Positions 1-8,265 of a stretch of 64,000 bases of DNA are shown here, piece after piece. Under the pieces are notes generated by a model, which saw nothing but the letters and a program-made list of their open reading frames with translations, was not told the DNA's origin and ran no database searches. Location of the stretch: positions 1,612,001-1,676,000 of the forward strand of contig NZ_CP109013.1 in the NCBI RefSeq assembly GCF_036226745.1, given 5' to 3'. The DNA is from Streptomyces sp. NBC_00683 (GTDB lineage Bacteria > Actinomycetota > Actinomycetes > Streptomycetales > Streptomycetaceae). The number at the start of each line of letters is the position of its first letter. Position 1 is the first letter of the stretch. The position numbers and the translations under genes are program-made.

Positions 1-44
1 GCGGGGCCGGGATCCGCGACCGGGCGCTCGGTCTGTTCCGTCAT
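1..44 (-). CDS. 5' end of an unidentified gene running off the left edge
   Basis: An ATG on the minus strand at 44-42 opens a frame reading MTEQTERPVADPGP before the window ends. It follows the stop codon of the aminotransferase-like gene after only 13 bases, and that gap carries a CAGGAG ribosome-binding site. The two genes are therefore probably cotranscribed. Fourteen residues are too few to name a family. Confidence 0.55.
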   Translation of the reverse strand, partial: MTEQTERPVADPGP

Positions 45-57
45 CGAGAGGCTCCTG

Positions 58-1296
58 TCATCGGAGTTCATCGAGGGCTGCTGCGAAAATGCTCAACGCT
101 TGTGCGACATGGGGCAATTTCAAGGGCTCCACCGCAGTGAGGGACTCCATCTGCTCCTGCGGGGTTGAGCCGAGCAGCGGCCCCGTGCCCAGCCGGACCC
201 TCAGGGCACCCAGTTCGTCCCCGAACCGGTGTCCGCCCGGAGTCGGGGTGCCGAGCCGCTGCGTCAGGTACTCCTCCAGCTCCATGGAGTCCGTGACGCC
301 CCGGGCGGCCAGCCTGGTGCGCAGCGGGCCGAGGTCGGCGTAGAGGTGCCGGCCCGCCTGCGGAGGCCTGGCCAGCGCGCCGGCGGTGAGCACGGCACGG
401 TGCGCGGCGGGGGCGACCTGGGCCTGGAGGCCGGCGGCCTGCCGGATCCTTTCCGTGACCGCCTCCGGTTCCCGCAGCGCGTGGGCGGCCGCCCGTGCGA
501 CGGGTTCCGCCACGAGGGCGCCGAGGGCGGTGAGGATGTCGAGGGCGCGTGCGCGGCGGACGGCCGCGCGCCCGGTGGCCGGGAAACGGGCGACGGCGAC
601 CGGCCACGCGGACGGGGTCAGCGCACCGGCCAGGTCCACGAGGACGGTCACGTCGTCGGGGCACATCTCGGCGGGGCTGAGCAGGACCGTGTCGAGGGGC
701 CGGTACACGGTGTCGCGCCAGGTCTCGTCGCTGACGATGTGCAGCCCCTCGCCGACGGCGGCCTCGCAGACCTCCCGGACCAGCTCCGGCGGAGCGACGG
801 TGGCGGTCGGGTCGTCGACCACGGAGATCAGCAGCAGCCGGGGTCTGCCGCCCTCGGCACGCACCCTGCGTACGGTCTCCAGCAGGGCGAACGGGTCGGG
901 TATGCCGCCGCACTCGGCCGGGGTGGGCACGTGGTACGCGGGCCGGCCGAGCAGCCGCGCCTGCGGCATCCAGGTGGCGGGGCTGGGGCGGGGCATGAGC
1001 ACATCGCCGCCGTGCGCGGCGATGAGCGCGAGAAGCAGCGGCTGGGCGCCCGGGGCCGCCGCGATGTCCCCGGGGCCGCTGTGCAGGCCTCGCCGCTCCC
1101 AGTAGGCGCAGGCGGCCTCCCGCAGGATCGTTCCGCCACCCGGGGGCTCGGGGCTGGTCCTGGCGGCCGAGGCGGCCAGCACCTCGGCCAGCTCCGGGAG
1201 CACGGGAAGACCGGGTTCGGGGGCGGGCGGCCCGTACCGCACGGGGCCGTGGTCCTGCCGGACGGCGTGGGGCTGCTTCCGCTCGCTCCAGTGCAT
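58..1296 (-). CDS. PLP-aminotransferase-fold protein lacking the usual Schiff-base lysine
   Basis: The 412-residue protein has the layout of fold-type I class I/II aminotransferases. It has a glycine-rich start to the large domain (APGAQPLLLAL, about 82-92), a proline-rich segment, and the conserved aspartate strand (IVSDETWRDTVY, near 188-199). The next motif, usually S-x-S-K around the lysine that binds PLP, reads LAGALTPSAW and has no lysine. The downstream R-x-G signature is also poor. An aminotransferase reaction is therefore doubtful. The protein may be a scaffold, a binding protein or an altered enzyme. The start is the ATG behind GGAGGAGGC. A second gene follows 13 bases downstream on the same strand. 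Confidence 0.75.
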   Translation of the reverse strand: MHWSERKQPHAVRQDHGPVRYGPPAPEPGLPVLPELAEVLAASAARTSPEPPGGGTILREAACAYWERRGLHSGPGDIAAAPGAQPLLLALIAAHGGDVLMPRPSPATWMPQARLLGRPAYHVPTPAECGGIPDPFALLETVRRVRAEGGRPRLLLISVVDDPTATVAPPELVREVCEAAVGEGLHIVSDETWRDTVYRPLDTVLLSPAEMCPDDVTVLVDLAGALTPSAWPVAVARFPATGRAAVRRARALDILTALGALVAEPVARAAAHALREPEAVTERIRQAAGLQAQVAPAAHRAVLTAGALARPPQAGRHLYADLGPLRTRLAARGVTDSMELEEYLTQRLGTPTPGGHRFGDELGALRVRLGTGPLLGSTPQEQMESLTAVEPLKLPHVAQALSIFAAALDELR

Positions 1297-1400
1297 CCCG
1301 GGGCCTCCTCCGCCTGCATCACCCTGGGCCCTTTATACGGAGGTTTCACCCGCTCCGCCCCCGCACCGGACCCAGATGTGGCGCCCGGGGCGGACGGGAG

Positions 1401-1431
1401 GCGCCCGGCGGGCCGGGGCACCGCCGGGCGC
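1401..1431 (-). terminator. Strong hairpin after the SMP-30 gene
   Basis: GCGCCCGGCGG (1401-1411) and CCGCCGGGCGC (1421-1431) form a perfect 11-bp stem with a 9-base loop. It lies just past the stop of the SMP-30 gene and before the promoter region of the aminotransferase-like gene. It most likely ends the IclR/SMP-30 transcript. No T-run follows, as is common in Streptomyces. Confidence 0.6.
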
Positions 1432-1461
1432 ACCACCGACAGAGGGCGGGAAAAGGGCCGG

Positions 1462-2310
1462 TCAGCCCGCGAACGGAACCTCCGGCACGCCTCGCCCCGC
1501 GTCGGCAAGCACCAGCAGGGACCCCGACAGCGGATGCGGTGCCAGGAGACCGGTCCGGGCCGAGGAGACGTACAGATCGGCGAGGTCCGGCCCCCCGAAC
1601 GCGCATGACGTCGGCCGCCGGACCGGCAGGTCCACGATCAGGTCCAGCCGGCCGTCCGGCGTGTAGCGCCGCACGGCCGCACCGTCCCAGAGGGCGGTCC
1701 ACACACAGCCCTCGGCGTCCACCGTCAGCCCGTCCGGCCAGCCGGCGCCCGGCTCGACGACGGCGAACGTACGGCGGTTGCGGATGTGCTCGCCCTCCAC
1801 GTCGAAGACGTCGATCCGCCGTGTCGGGCTGTCGATGTAGTACATGAGCCGCCCGTCGGGGCTCCAGCCGGTGCCGTTGCTGACCGTCACCGCGTCCGGC
1901 ACGACCGCCACGCCGCCGTCCGGCCCGATCCGGGACAGGCTGCCGCCCGCCTCCCGCTCGTCGTAGCGCATGGTGCCCGCCCATAGCGCGCCGTCCGGTG
2001 CCACGGCCGCGTCGTTGCCCCGGCGCCCCGGAACGGGGTCGCGGGCCAGCCAGCAGAAGGCGCCGTCGCGGTCGTACAGGCCGACGCCGTCCCGCAGATT
2101 GACCACGAGCCCGCCGCCGGCCCGCGGCTTCGCCGCTCCGACGTGCTGCTCGGTGGCCATGACCGTACGGCGACCGCTCGACGGGTCGTACGTGTGGATC
2201 CGGGAGGAGAGGATGTCGACCCAGATCAGCCGCCCGGCAGCCGGGTCCCAGGTGGGGCCCTCACCGAGCTCGGCCGGTTCCCGTACGGCCACCTCCGCGG
2301 TGGGCCTCAC
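1462..2310 (-). CDS. SMP-30/gluconolactonase/LRE family protein
   Basis: This 282-residue six-bladed beta-propeller is of the SMP-30 family, whose members hydrolyse sugar or aromatic lactones in a metal-dependent way. The N-terminal metal-ligand motif LGEGPTWD holds Glu17. An asparagine ligand is seen in RGNDAAVAPDG, a second in TVSNGTGWSPDG, and the aspartate in WPDGLTVDAEG. All four expected ligands appear to be present. The GTG start overlaps the stop of the upstream IclR gene (GTGA), so the two are translationally coupled and the regulator probably controls this lactonase. The substrate cannot be told. A sugar-acid lactone is the usual guess for IclR-linked members. Confidence 0.87.
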   Translation of the reverse strand: MRPTAEVAVREPAELGEGPTWDPAAGRLIWVDILSSRIHTYDPSSGRRTVMATEQHVGAAKPRAGGGLVVNLRDGVGLYDRDGAFCWLARDPVPGRRGNDAAVAPDGALWAGTMRYDEREAGGSLSRIGPDGGVAVVPDAVTVSNGTGWSPDGRLMYYIDSPTRRIDVFDVEGEHIRNRRTFAVVEPGAGWPDGLTVDAEGCVWTALWDGAAVRRYTPDGRLDLIVDLPVRRPTSCAFGGPDLADLYVSSARTGLLAPHPLSGSLLVLADAGRGVPEVPFAG

Positions 2311-3080
2311 CCCTGCGCCCGGTGGTGTCCGAGCCTGCCGGACAACGCGTCCGCGCCGCCCGCGGCGAGCTGCGCGAGCTCCTCCTCACGCTCCTCGCTC
2401 CAGCGGATCATCGGCACGGAGATGGAGAGCGCCGCGACGACACGTCCGGACCGGTCCCGGACCGGCGCCGCCACACAGCTCACGTCCGGGTTCGACTCCC
2501 GGTGCTCGACCGCGATCCCCCGCTTGCGCACGACGCCGAGCGCGGCGCGCAGTTCCGTGGCGTCGGTGAGGCTGTTGTCCGTCATCGCGACGAGTTCGCG
2601 GCCGGCGAGGCGGGCGTCGAGCTCCGCCTCGGGCAGGGCGGCAAGCAGCAGCTTGCCCACGGAGGTGCAGTGAGCGGGAAGCTTGCGCCCGGCGGCCGAG
2701 ACCATGCGGACGGCGTGTGTGGAGTCCACCTTGGCGATGTAGATGACCTCGGTGTCCTCGAGGATCGCCACATGGACCGTCTCGCCGCAGGTCTCGGCGA
2801 CCTCCCGGGCCACCTGCTGCCCCTCGGCCGCCAGGTCGAGCTGTTCCGCGTACCGGCTGCCCAGCTGGTACGTCCGCACGCCGAGCCGGTAGCGGCCGGG
2901 CTGCTCGGGGACCGTGACGAGGTAGGAGCGCGCGGCCAGCGTGGTGAGCAGTTCGTGGACGGTGGTCCTCGGCAGTTGGAGCCTGCGGGTGACCTCGGGG
3001 GCCGAGAGGGTTTCCTCGCCCTGGAGGAAGAGCTCGAGTACGTCCAGCGCCCTGGTCACCGCAGGGACGAGTCGCCCCAT
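2307..3080 (-). CDS. IclR family transcriptional regulator
   Basis: This 257-residue protein has an N-terminal winged helix (about 5-65; SAPEVTRRLQLPRTTVHELL) and an IclR effector-binding domain. The latter is recognised from GETVHVAIL, the GRKLPAHCTSVGKLLLA segment around 130-150, and the C-terminal CVAAPVRD and ALSISVP strands. It is coupled to the SMP-30 gene through a GTGA overlap and so probably senses a related sugar acid or aromatic acid. A perfect 17-bp palindrome lies 27 bases upstream of its start, a plausible autoregulatory site. Family assignment is firm; the ligand is unknown. Confidence 0.9.
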   Translation of the reverse strand: MGRLVPAVTRALDVLELFLQGEETLSAPEVTRRLQLPRTTVHELLTTLAARSYLVTVPEQPGRYRLGVRTYQLGSRYAEQLDLAAEGQQVAREVAETCGETVHVAILEDTEVIYIAKVDSTHAVRMVSAAGRKLPAHCTSVGKLLLAALPEAELDARLAGRELVAMTDNSLTDATELRAALGVVRKRGIAVEHRESNPDVSCVAAPVRDRSGRVVAALSISVPMIRWSEEREEELAQLAAGGADALSGRLGHHRAQG

Positions 3081-3106
3081 GATCGCCCACCCATCTCGTT
3101 CGACAC

Positions 3107-3123
3107 TCCGGCCAATGGCCGGA
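3107..3123. promoter_or_regulatory. Perfect palindrome upstream of the IclR gene
   Basis: TCCGGCC-AAT-GGCCGGA has two perfect 7-base arms around a 3-base centre. It lies in the 216-bp region between the divergent IclR gene (start 3080) and the PAP2/diacylglycerol-kinase gene. The position fits an IclR operator. The functional assignment is inference only. Confidence 0.4.
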
Positions 3124-3296
3124 ATTACGAACGCAGGCTAACGGCAGAGAACTTGTCCGGGCAATGTCCGTGACGCACCGCAGAGGCCGGACACCGGGGC
3201 AATTCATCGGATTGTCCTCGATCCGGCCGGGTTCCGACAGGGGTCGGTGTGCGCGCCTCCTGGTTCACGGCCCCGCGGCAGGGTATTCGCTGTCCC

Positions 3297-4793
3297 ATGT
3301 CGACACCGCGCAACCTCTCCTCGCCCACCCGCTGGCAGACCTGGCTCCACCAACGCGACCTCGCCGCATTCCAGAGTGTGGCCGAACGGCACTGGCCGGG
3401 CGCCGAGCCCCTGCTGCCCCGGCTGAGCCGCAGCGCCAATCACGGGCTGCTGTGGTTCGGGGCGGCGGCAGGCATGGCGGCGCTGGGCAGCAGCGCACGC
3501 TCACGCAGGGCCGCACTGCGCGGCATCGCCTCGCTGGCCGTGGCCTCGGCCGCGATCAACACCGTGGGCAAGGGCGCGGTACGCAGGGAACGCCCGATAC
3601 TCGATCTGGTGCCGGTGATACGACAGCTCAAGCGGCAGCCGTTCACCACGTCCTTCCCCTCCGGGCACGCGGCGTCCGCCGCGGCCTTCGCGACGGGCGT
3701 CGCCCTGGAGTCGAAGGGCTGGGGAGCGGTCGTCGCCCCGGTCGCGGTGGCCGTGGCCGCTTCCCGCGTCTACACCGGGGTCCACTATCCGAGCGATGTG
3801 GTGGCAGGTGCGGCTCTCGGCATAGGGGCGGCGTTCGCACTGCGGGGTGTCGTACCGACCCGTGGACAGCTGCCCGCGCCCGGGAGACCGCCGGCCAGTG
3901 CTCCGGCGATGCCGACCGGGCAGGATCTGGTCGTGATCGTCAATCAGGAATCCGGTTCGGCGACCGCTACGGCCGACCTGGTCCGCGAGGCGCTGCCGCT
4001 CGCCGAGGTGGTGGAGTGCGCGCCCGCCGATCTGTCCGGGACGCTGGAGAAGGCAGCACGACGGGGCAAGGCCCTGGGCGTCTGCGGAGGCGACGGCACG
4101 GTGAATCTGGCGGCGGCCGTCGCGGCGACGCACAGCCTGCCGCTCGCCGTGTTCCCCGGCGGGACCCTCAACCACTTCGCCTACGACCTCGGCATCGAGA
4201 CGGTGCAGGACACGGTGGCCGCGCTCGCCGCGGGTGACGCGGTCCGGGTGGACCTCGGCCGCTTCCGGCCAGGCCCCCAGGGCCCCGGCGGGGCGCACGG
4301 CTACTTCCTCAACGCCTTCAGCCTCGGGGTGTATCCGGAGCTCGTACGGACCCGGGAGCGCTGGGCACCCCGGATCGGCGGCTGGCCCGCAGGAGTGCTG
4401 GCGGCCGCCGAGGCGCTGCGCGGCGCCCGCCCGCTGACAGCGGAAGTACAGGGACGGCGGCGGCCCCTGTGGCTGCTCTTCGTGGGCAACGGACTGTTCC
4501 AGCGGGTCGGCCCCGCGCCCGGCCGACGGCACAACCTGGCGGACGGCCTGCTGGACGTCCGGGTGGTGCACGGCGGCCGGACCCCGGCCCTGCGACTGCT
4601 CGCCGCCGCGGTCGCCGGACCGCTGACCCGTTCACCCGTCCATGCGGCGGTACGGCGCCACAGGGTGCGCATCTCCGGCCTCGCGCCGGGCACTCCGTAC
4701 GCGTACGACGGCGAAGTGGCGCACTCCGGAAAGGAGTTGATGATCGACAAGCTGCCGGAGGCGTTGACGGTCTACTGCCCGATGCCGGTCTAG
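3297..4793 (+). CDS. Bifunctional PAP2 phosphatase / diacylglycerol kinase-like protein
   Basis: Two lipid-enzyme modules are fused in about 498 residues. Residues 50-185 form a PAP2 phosphatase with all three signatures: K92...RP100, PSGH at 121-124 and SR156-157...H163...D167. Residues 208-498 form a diacylglycerol-kinase/YegS-like domain with VVIVNQESGS, the nucleotide loop GGDGTVN at 264-270 and PGGTLNHFAYDLG from 287. Such proteins are thought to act on membrane lipid phosphates or undecaprenyl or phosphatidic-acid pools. I place the start at ATG 3297. An in-frame GTG at 3249 with AGGGG five bases upstream is a real alternative and would add 16 residues. It is transcribed away from the IclR gene. 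Confidence 0.88.
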   Translation: MSTPRNLSSPTRWQTWLHQRDLAAFQSVAERHWPGAEPLLPRLSRSANHGLLWFGAAAGMAALGSSARSRRAALRGIASLAVASAAINTVGKGAVRRERPILDLVPVIRQLKRQPFTTSFPSGHAASAAAFATGVALESKGWGAVVAPVAVAVAASRVYTGVHYPSDVVAGAALGIGAAFALRGVVPTRGQLPAPGRPPASAPAMPTGQDLVVIVNQESGSATATADLVREALPLAEVVECAPADLSGTLEKAARRGKALGVCGGDGTVNLAAAVAATHSLPLAVFPGGTLNHFAYDLGIETVQDTVAALAAGDAVRVDLGRFRPGPQGPGGAHGYFLNAFSLGVYPELVRTRERWAPRIGGWPAGVLAAAEALRGARPLTAEVQGRRRPLWLLFVGNGLFQRVGPAPGRRHNLADGLLDVRVVHGGRTPALRLLAAAVAGPLTRSPVHAAVRRHRVRISGLAPGTPYAYDGEVAHSGKELMIDKLPEALTVYCPMPV

Positions 4794-4887
4794 CCCGTCC
4801 GTATGGCAAGACACGTATCTCAGGATGCGACATCGCGGCGTACCGTTGCCCTACCGCTTGCGAAGTCCCGAGAGAGGACGTACCGCC

Positions 4888-5697
4888 ATGCCCAAGGAGA
4901 CCGCCGTGTACACCCACGGTCACCACGAGTCGGTGCTGCGCTCGCACCAATGGCGGACCGCGGCCAACTCGGCGGCCTACCTCATTGGTGAACTCCGCCC
5001 GGGCCAGGCGGTACTGGACGTGGGCTGCGGTCCGGGCACCATCACCGCCGATCTGGCGGCGCTGGTCGCCCCGGGCCGGGTGACCGCTGTCGACACGGGC
5101 CGCGACATCCTCGACCGGGCCGCCGCGACGGCTGCTGAACGCGGCCTGGACAACATCGAGTTCGCCACGGCCGATGTGCACGCGCTGGACTTCCCCGACG
5201 ACTCCTTCGACGTGGTCCACGCCCACCAGGTGCTCCAGCACGTGGGCGATCCGGTGCAGGCACTGCGCGAGATGCGGCGGGTGTGCCGGCCCGGCGGTGT
5301 GGTCGCGGCGCGCGACAGCGACTACGCGGCGATGACCTGGTACCCGGAAGTGCCGGGCATGGAGCAGTGGCAGGAGCTCTACGGACGGGTGGCGCGCGCC
5401 AACGGGGGCGAGCCCGACGCCGGACGCAGACTGCTGTCCTGGGCCCGGCAGGCCGGCTTCACCGACATCACCCCCACCGCGGCGGCCTGGTGCTTCGCCA
5501 CCCCGGAGAACCGCGCCTGGTGGAGCGGCCTGTGGGCGGACCGTACGACGGCGTCGGTGTACGCGAAGCTGGCGGTGGACGGCGGACATGCCGATGCCGA
5601 ACAACTGACGGCCGTCGCGGCGGCCTGGCGCGCATGGGGCGAGGAGCCCGACGGGTGGTTCATGGTGCCGCACGGCGAGGTGCTCTGCCGGCCCTGA
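4888..5697 (+). CDS. SAM-dependent class I methyltransferase
   Basis: This 269-residue protein is of the UbiE/Methyltransf_11 type. Motif I is AVLDVGCGPGTI (about 41-52). The acidic end of strand beta-2 is AVDTG, a DVHALDFPDDSFD segment precedes motif IV, and HQVLQHVGDP with the MRRVCRPGG post-motif are typical. The start is the ATG behind AGAGAGGACG. Upstream in-frame codons lack a ribosome site. The acceptor is unknown. The gene stands alone between the PAP2/kinase fusion and a VOC-domain gene. Confidence 0.88.
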   Translation: MPKETAVYTHGHHESVLRSHQWRTAANSAAYLIGELRPGQAVLDVGCGPGTITADLAALVAPGRVTAVDTGRDILDRAAATAAERGLDNIEFATADVHALDFPDDSFDVVHAHQVLQHVGDPVQALREMRRVCRPGGVVAARDSDYAAMTWYPEVPGMEQWQELYGRVARANGGEPDAGRRLLSWARQAGFTDITPTAAAWCFATPENRAWWSGLWADRTTASVYAKLAVDGGHADAEQLTAVAAAWRAWGEEPDGWFMVPHGEVLCRP

Positions 5698-5767
5698 CCA
5701 CCCGCGTTCCCGCGCTCCCGCGCGGATCCGATCACATGCCGTCCGGCCGCCGACTACCCTCGTGGGC

Positions 5768-6121
5768 ATGGAAATCCTGGGAACCACGCTGCGAATCTGC
5801 GTCGACGACCTGGAGGCCTCGGTGGCCTTCTACGAGGGCCTCACCAGTACTCCGGCGCTGCGCTTCGAGCGTGGCGGGGTCTCGGTCGCGGCGATCGGCT
5901 GCTTCTTGCTGATGAGCGGCCCGGAGTCGGAGCTGGAGATTCTGCGCAAGGTGTCTGCGACCATCGCGGTCAAGGATGTCGACGAGGCGCACGCGGCCCT
6001 GACCCGGGTAGGGGCGCGGATCGTCGCGGGCCCGGTCCCCACCCCGGCCGGCCGCAATCTGATCGCCCTGCACCCGGACGGCTCGGTCTTCGAGTACGTG
6101 GACCGGAACGTGTCCGCCTGA
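5768..6121 (+). CDS. VOC (glyoxalase/bleomycin-resistance fold) family protein
   Basis: A 117-residue single VOC domain: LRICVDDLEASVAFYEGL opens the first beta-alpha-beta-beta-beta module and NLIALHPDGSVFEYVDR closes the second. It has only one obvious carboxylate ligand (FEYV), and no clear histidine pair, so metal-dependent catalysis is not assured. It could be a small-molecule binding protein. ATG 5768 is preferred; a GTG two codons upstream is possible. It ends before a strong bidirectional hairpin. Confidence 0.8.
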   Translation: MEILGTTLRICVDDLEASVAFYEGLTSTPALRFERGGVSVAAIGCFLLMSGPESELEILRKVSATIAVKDVDEAHAALTRVGARIVAGPVPTPAGRNLIALHPDGSVFEYVDRNVSA

Positions 6122-6125
6122 CGCG

Positions 6126-6164
6126 GATCCGGCCGATGAACGCCGTGGCGTCATCGGCCGGATC
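6126..6164. terminator. Bidirectional hairpin between convergent genes
   Basis: GATCCGGCCGATGA (6126-6139) pairs perfectly with TCATCGGCCGGATC (6151-6164) around an 11-base loop. It sits between the VOC gene (plus) and the DUF5107 gene (minus), which converge here. A 14-bp perfect stem is a strong intrinsic terminator for both directions. Confidence 0.8.
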
Positions 6165-6199
6165 GCGCGCGGCGACCTCGGTCCTCGGCGATCAGGGTC

Positions 6200-8170
6200 T
6201 CAACGCGGCGGACGCATCCTGAAGTTGTAGAGGTCCGGCAGCGGGTCGTCGGTGACGGAGCGCCAGATCTCGTCCAGGACCTCGGCCCCTTCCCGCAGGT
6301 CTTCGACCTCGAAGCCGGCGTCGAAGAGCGCGCGCACAGCCGCGGTGTCCCCTTCGGCCAGCAGGATTCGGGCCTCCAGCAGCCGGAAGCGGCCCCGTGC
6401 CCGGATCTCCGTGCTCAGGCTTTCGAGCACCGCGCGGGCGGCGGCGGTGCGTCCGGCCGTCAGCAGTGCCTCGATGGCCTCACGGCCGAGTGCGGACGTC
6501 GCCGCCGTCCAGATCTCGCCGTCGTCCCGGCGCTCCGCACACAGGTCGTCGAAGGCTTCGGTGTAGTGGTCGGCGGCCCGTTCGCTCTGGCCGCTCTCCC
6601 GGGCAGCCACGGCGAGACATCGCAGCAGGGGCCAGCGGGACGGCGCGAGCGGGAGCCCACGCTCCCAGCTGCGCACCGCCTGGGCCCGGTCGTCGGCGTG
6701 CCACTGGGCGATGCCCAGGTGGTATTCGGTGAGGGGTTCGGCGGGTGCCGTCTCCAACATGTCGCGCCAGTGCGGGGAGACCAGGGACGGTCCGGGCGGA
6801 GCGACCCGCAGTGGTTGCGGGAAGGTGCCCTGTTCCAGCAACTCCAGCCAGGGGGCCTGCTGTTCACCGAGCGTGGACCGGTCGAAGGGCGTACCGGGAA
6901 GCTTGTACCCGGCGCGCCGGACCTCCAGCGCGCCCCAGCCGGAGCCGGTGGCGAGCACCTCGCCCGGTTCGGTGTCGGCGCAGCGGCGCCACGCCTCGTA
7001 CGCGCCGTCCACGTCGGCACGCGGCAGGGCACGGGCAAGTTGCCGCTCGGTCTCGGCCCGGGCCGCCGCCCAGTCGTCACCGTGCACGGCCGCGGGGTCC
7101 GCGGACAGCGGACCGTACGCCTCCAGCCAGCTGAACTCGGCGCCCGCTTCGAGAGGGACGTGCTCCAGCTGGGTACGGGCGAGTCCGGCCTGGATCTCGG
7201 CGTACCCGCCCGTGCCGGGCTCGGTCAGCCACCGCTGCCAGCGGCGTCCGCCGGTGCCGCTGCCCCAGAGGAAGAGCTTCCGGCCCCGCAGGACGTCGGT
7301 GGAGGTCTGGACGAGTCCGTGGCCGTCCCCGTCGAGGGAGGCGATCCAGCGCCGGGCGCCGTCGGGGACCTCGTAGAAGTAGTCGGCGGGGTATTCGCTG
7401 CGCAGGGGGTACGTGCGGTCGGTGCCGTCGGTCTCCGGGACGGCGACCCGGTTCAGGGTGTGCTCGTAGCCGAAGTGCCAGGCTTCGTCGGCGGGGGCCA
7501 GGACACGGGTGTGCTCGTCCTCGGGCACGGCGATGTTGGACCACCAGTAGACGGGCGCGGGATGCTCGTGCGGGTTGCGTACGCGCACGCCGACGTACAG
7601 GAAGTCGGAGTCCTCGGGCAGCCACAGGTCCACCTGGTAGGGCAGGTCGCGCAGGCGTTCCCACTCCCAGAGCCGGAGCATGTCTCCGCCGTCGGGGGCG
7701 GTGACGAGGGCGGCGTGGACCGGGGCGCAGGACAGTGTGGTGTGGCCGGTCGCGCCGATGTTCCACTCGATGCCGCCGGAGAACCAGGCGCCGTTGAGCG
7801 CGAAGTCCGCGGGCTGCAGGACCGGGTTGCGGTACACGAGTTCGCGGCCGGTCGGCTTGTGGTGGAGGGAGTGGATACGGCCCCCCAGTCCTGGCAGGAC
7901 GGTGGCGCGCAGCCGGTCGTTCTCGATGACGATCGCGTCCAGGGCGGTGGGCGTGCGGTCACGGCCGTACCCGTCGAGGATCCGGACCGGCAGGACGGTG
8001 CGCAGCGGCTCGTGCCCGAGCTGCCGCGCCATGTCCCGGGGCAGACCGTCCCGTTCGCGGCTGCTGACGGCGTGCATCTCGTCGAGTGGCCGCAGCGCGG
8101 CCAGTGGGTTCTCCGGCCCGGTTCGTGCTGCGGGCAGGGTAAGTACGGCACGTCGTACGGTCGTGGCCAA
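6200..8170 (-). CDS. DUF5107 protein with C-terminal TPR-like region
   Basis: A 656-residue protein. The N-terminal two thirds match the DUF5107 pattern: IVIENDRLRATVLPGLGGR, YRNPVLQPADFALNGAWFSG, GGIEWNIGATGHTTLS. This galactose-mutarotase-like beta-sandwich is found in proteins linked to glycan breakdown. The last 200 residues are alanine-rich helical pairs (YHLGIAQWHADDRAQAVRSW, AADHYTEAFDDL), consistent with tetratricopeptide repeats. The start is taken as TTG 8170, with GAGG five bases upstream, because recognisable similarity begins there (ATTVRRAVLTLPAA). Frames further upstream lack coding character. Function is not known; carbohydrate binding or hydrolysis is the likely theme. Confidence 0.78.
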   Translation of the reverse strand: MATTVRRAVLTLPAARTGPENPLAALRPLDEMHAVSSRERDGLPRDMARQLGHEPLRTVLPVRILDGYGRDRTPTALDAIVIENDRLRATVLPGLGGRIHSLHHKPTGRELVYRNPVLQPADFALNGAWFSGGIEWNIGATGHTTLSCAPVHAALVTAPDGGDMLRLWEWERLRDLPYQVDLWLPEDSDFLYVGVRVRNPHEHPAPVYWWSNIAVPEDEHTRVLAPADEAWHFGYEHTLNRVAVPETDGTDRTYPLRSEYPADYFYEVPDGARRWIASLDGDGHGLVQTSTDVLRGRKLFLWGSGTGGRRWQRWLTEPGTGGYAEIQAGLARTQLEHVPLEAGAEFSWLEAYGPLSADPAAVHGDDWAAARAETERQLARALPRADVDGAYEAWRRCADTEPGEVLATGSGWGALEVRRAGYKLPGTPFDRSTLGEQQAPWLELLEQGTFPQPLRVAPPGPSLVSPHWRDMLETAPAEPLTEYHLGIAQWHADDRAQAVRSWERGLPLAPSRWPLLRCLAVAARESGQSERAADHYTEAFDDLCAERRDDGEIWTAATSALGREAIEALLTAGRTAAARAVLESLSTEIRARGRFRLLEARILLAEGDTAAVRALFDAGFEVEDLREGAEVLDEIWRSVTDDPLPDLYNFRMRPPR

Positions 8171-8265
8171 GACAACCTCGCTCCCTCGCGGGCCGCCACA
8201 GGTCCGGGCGCCCCCCGATGACCATGGAACACGCTGGACGGCGCCCGGGCCAGGGGGTCGAGGTG

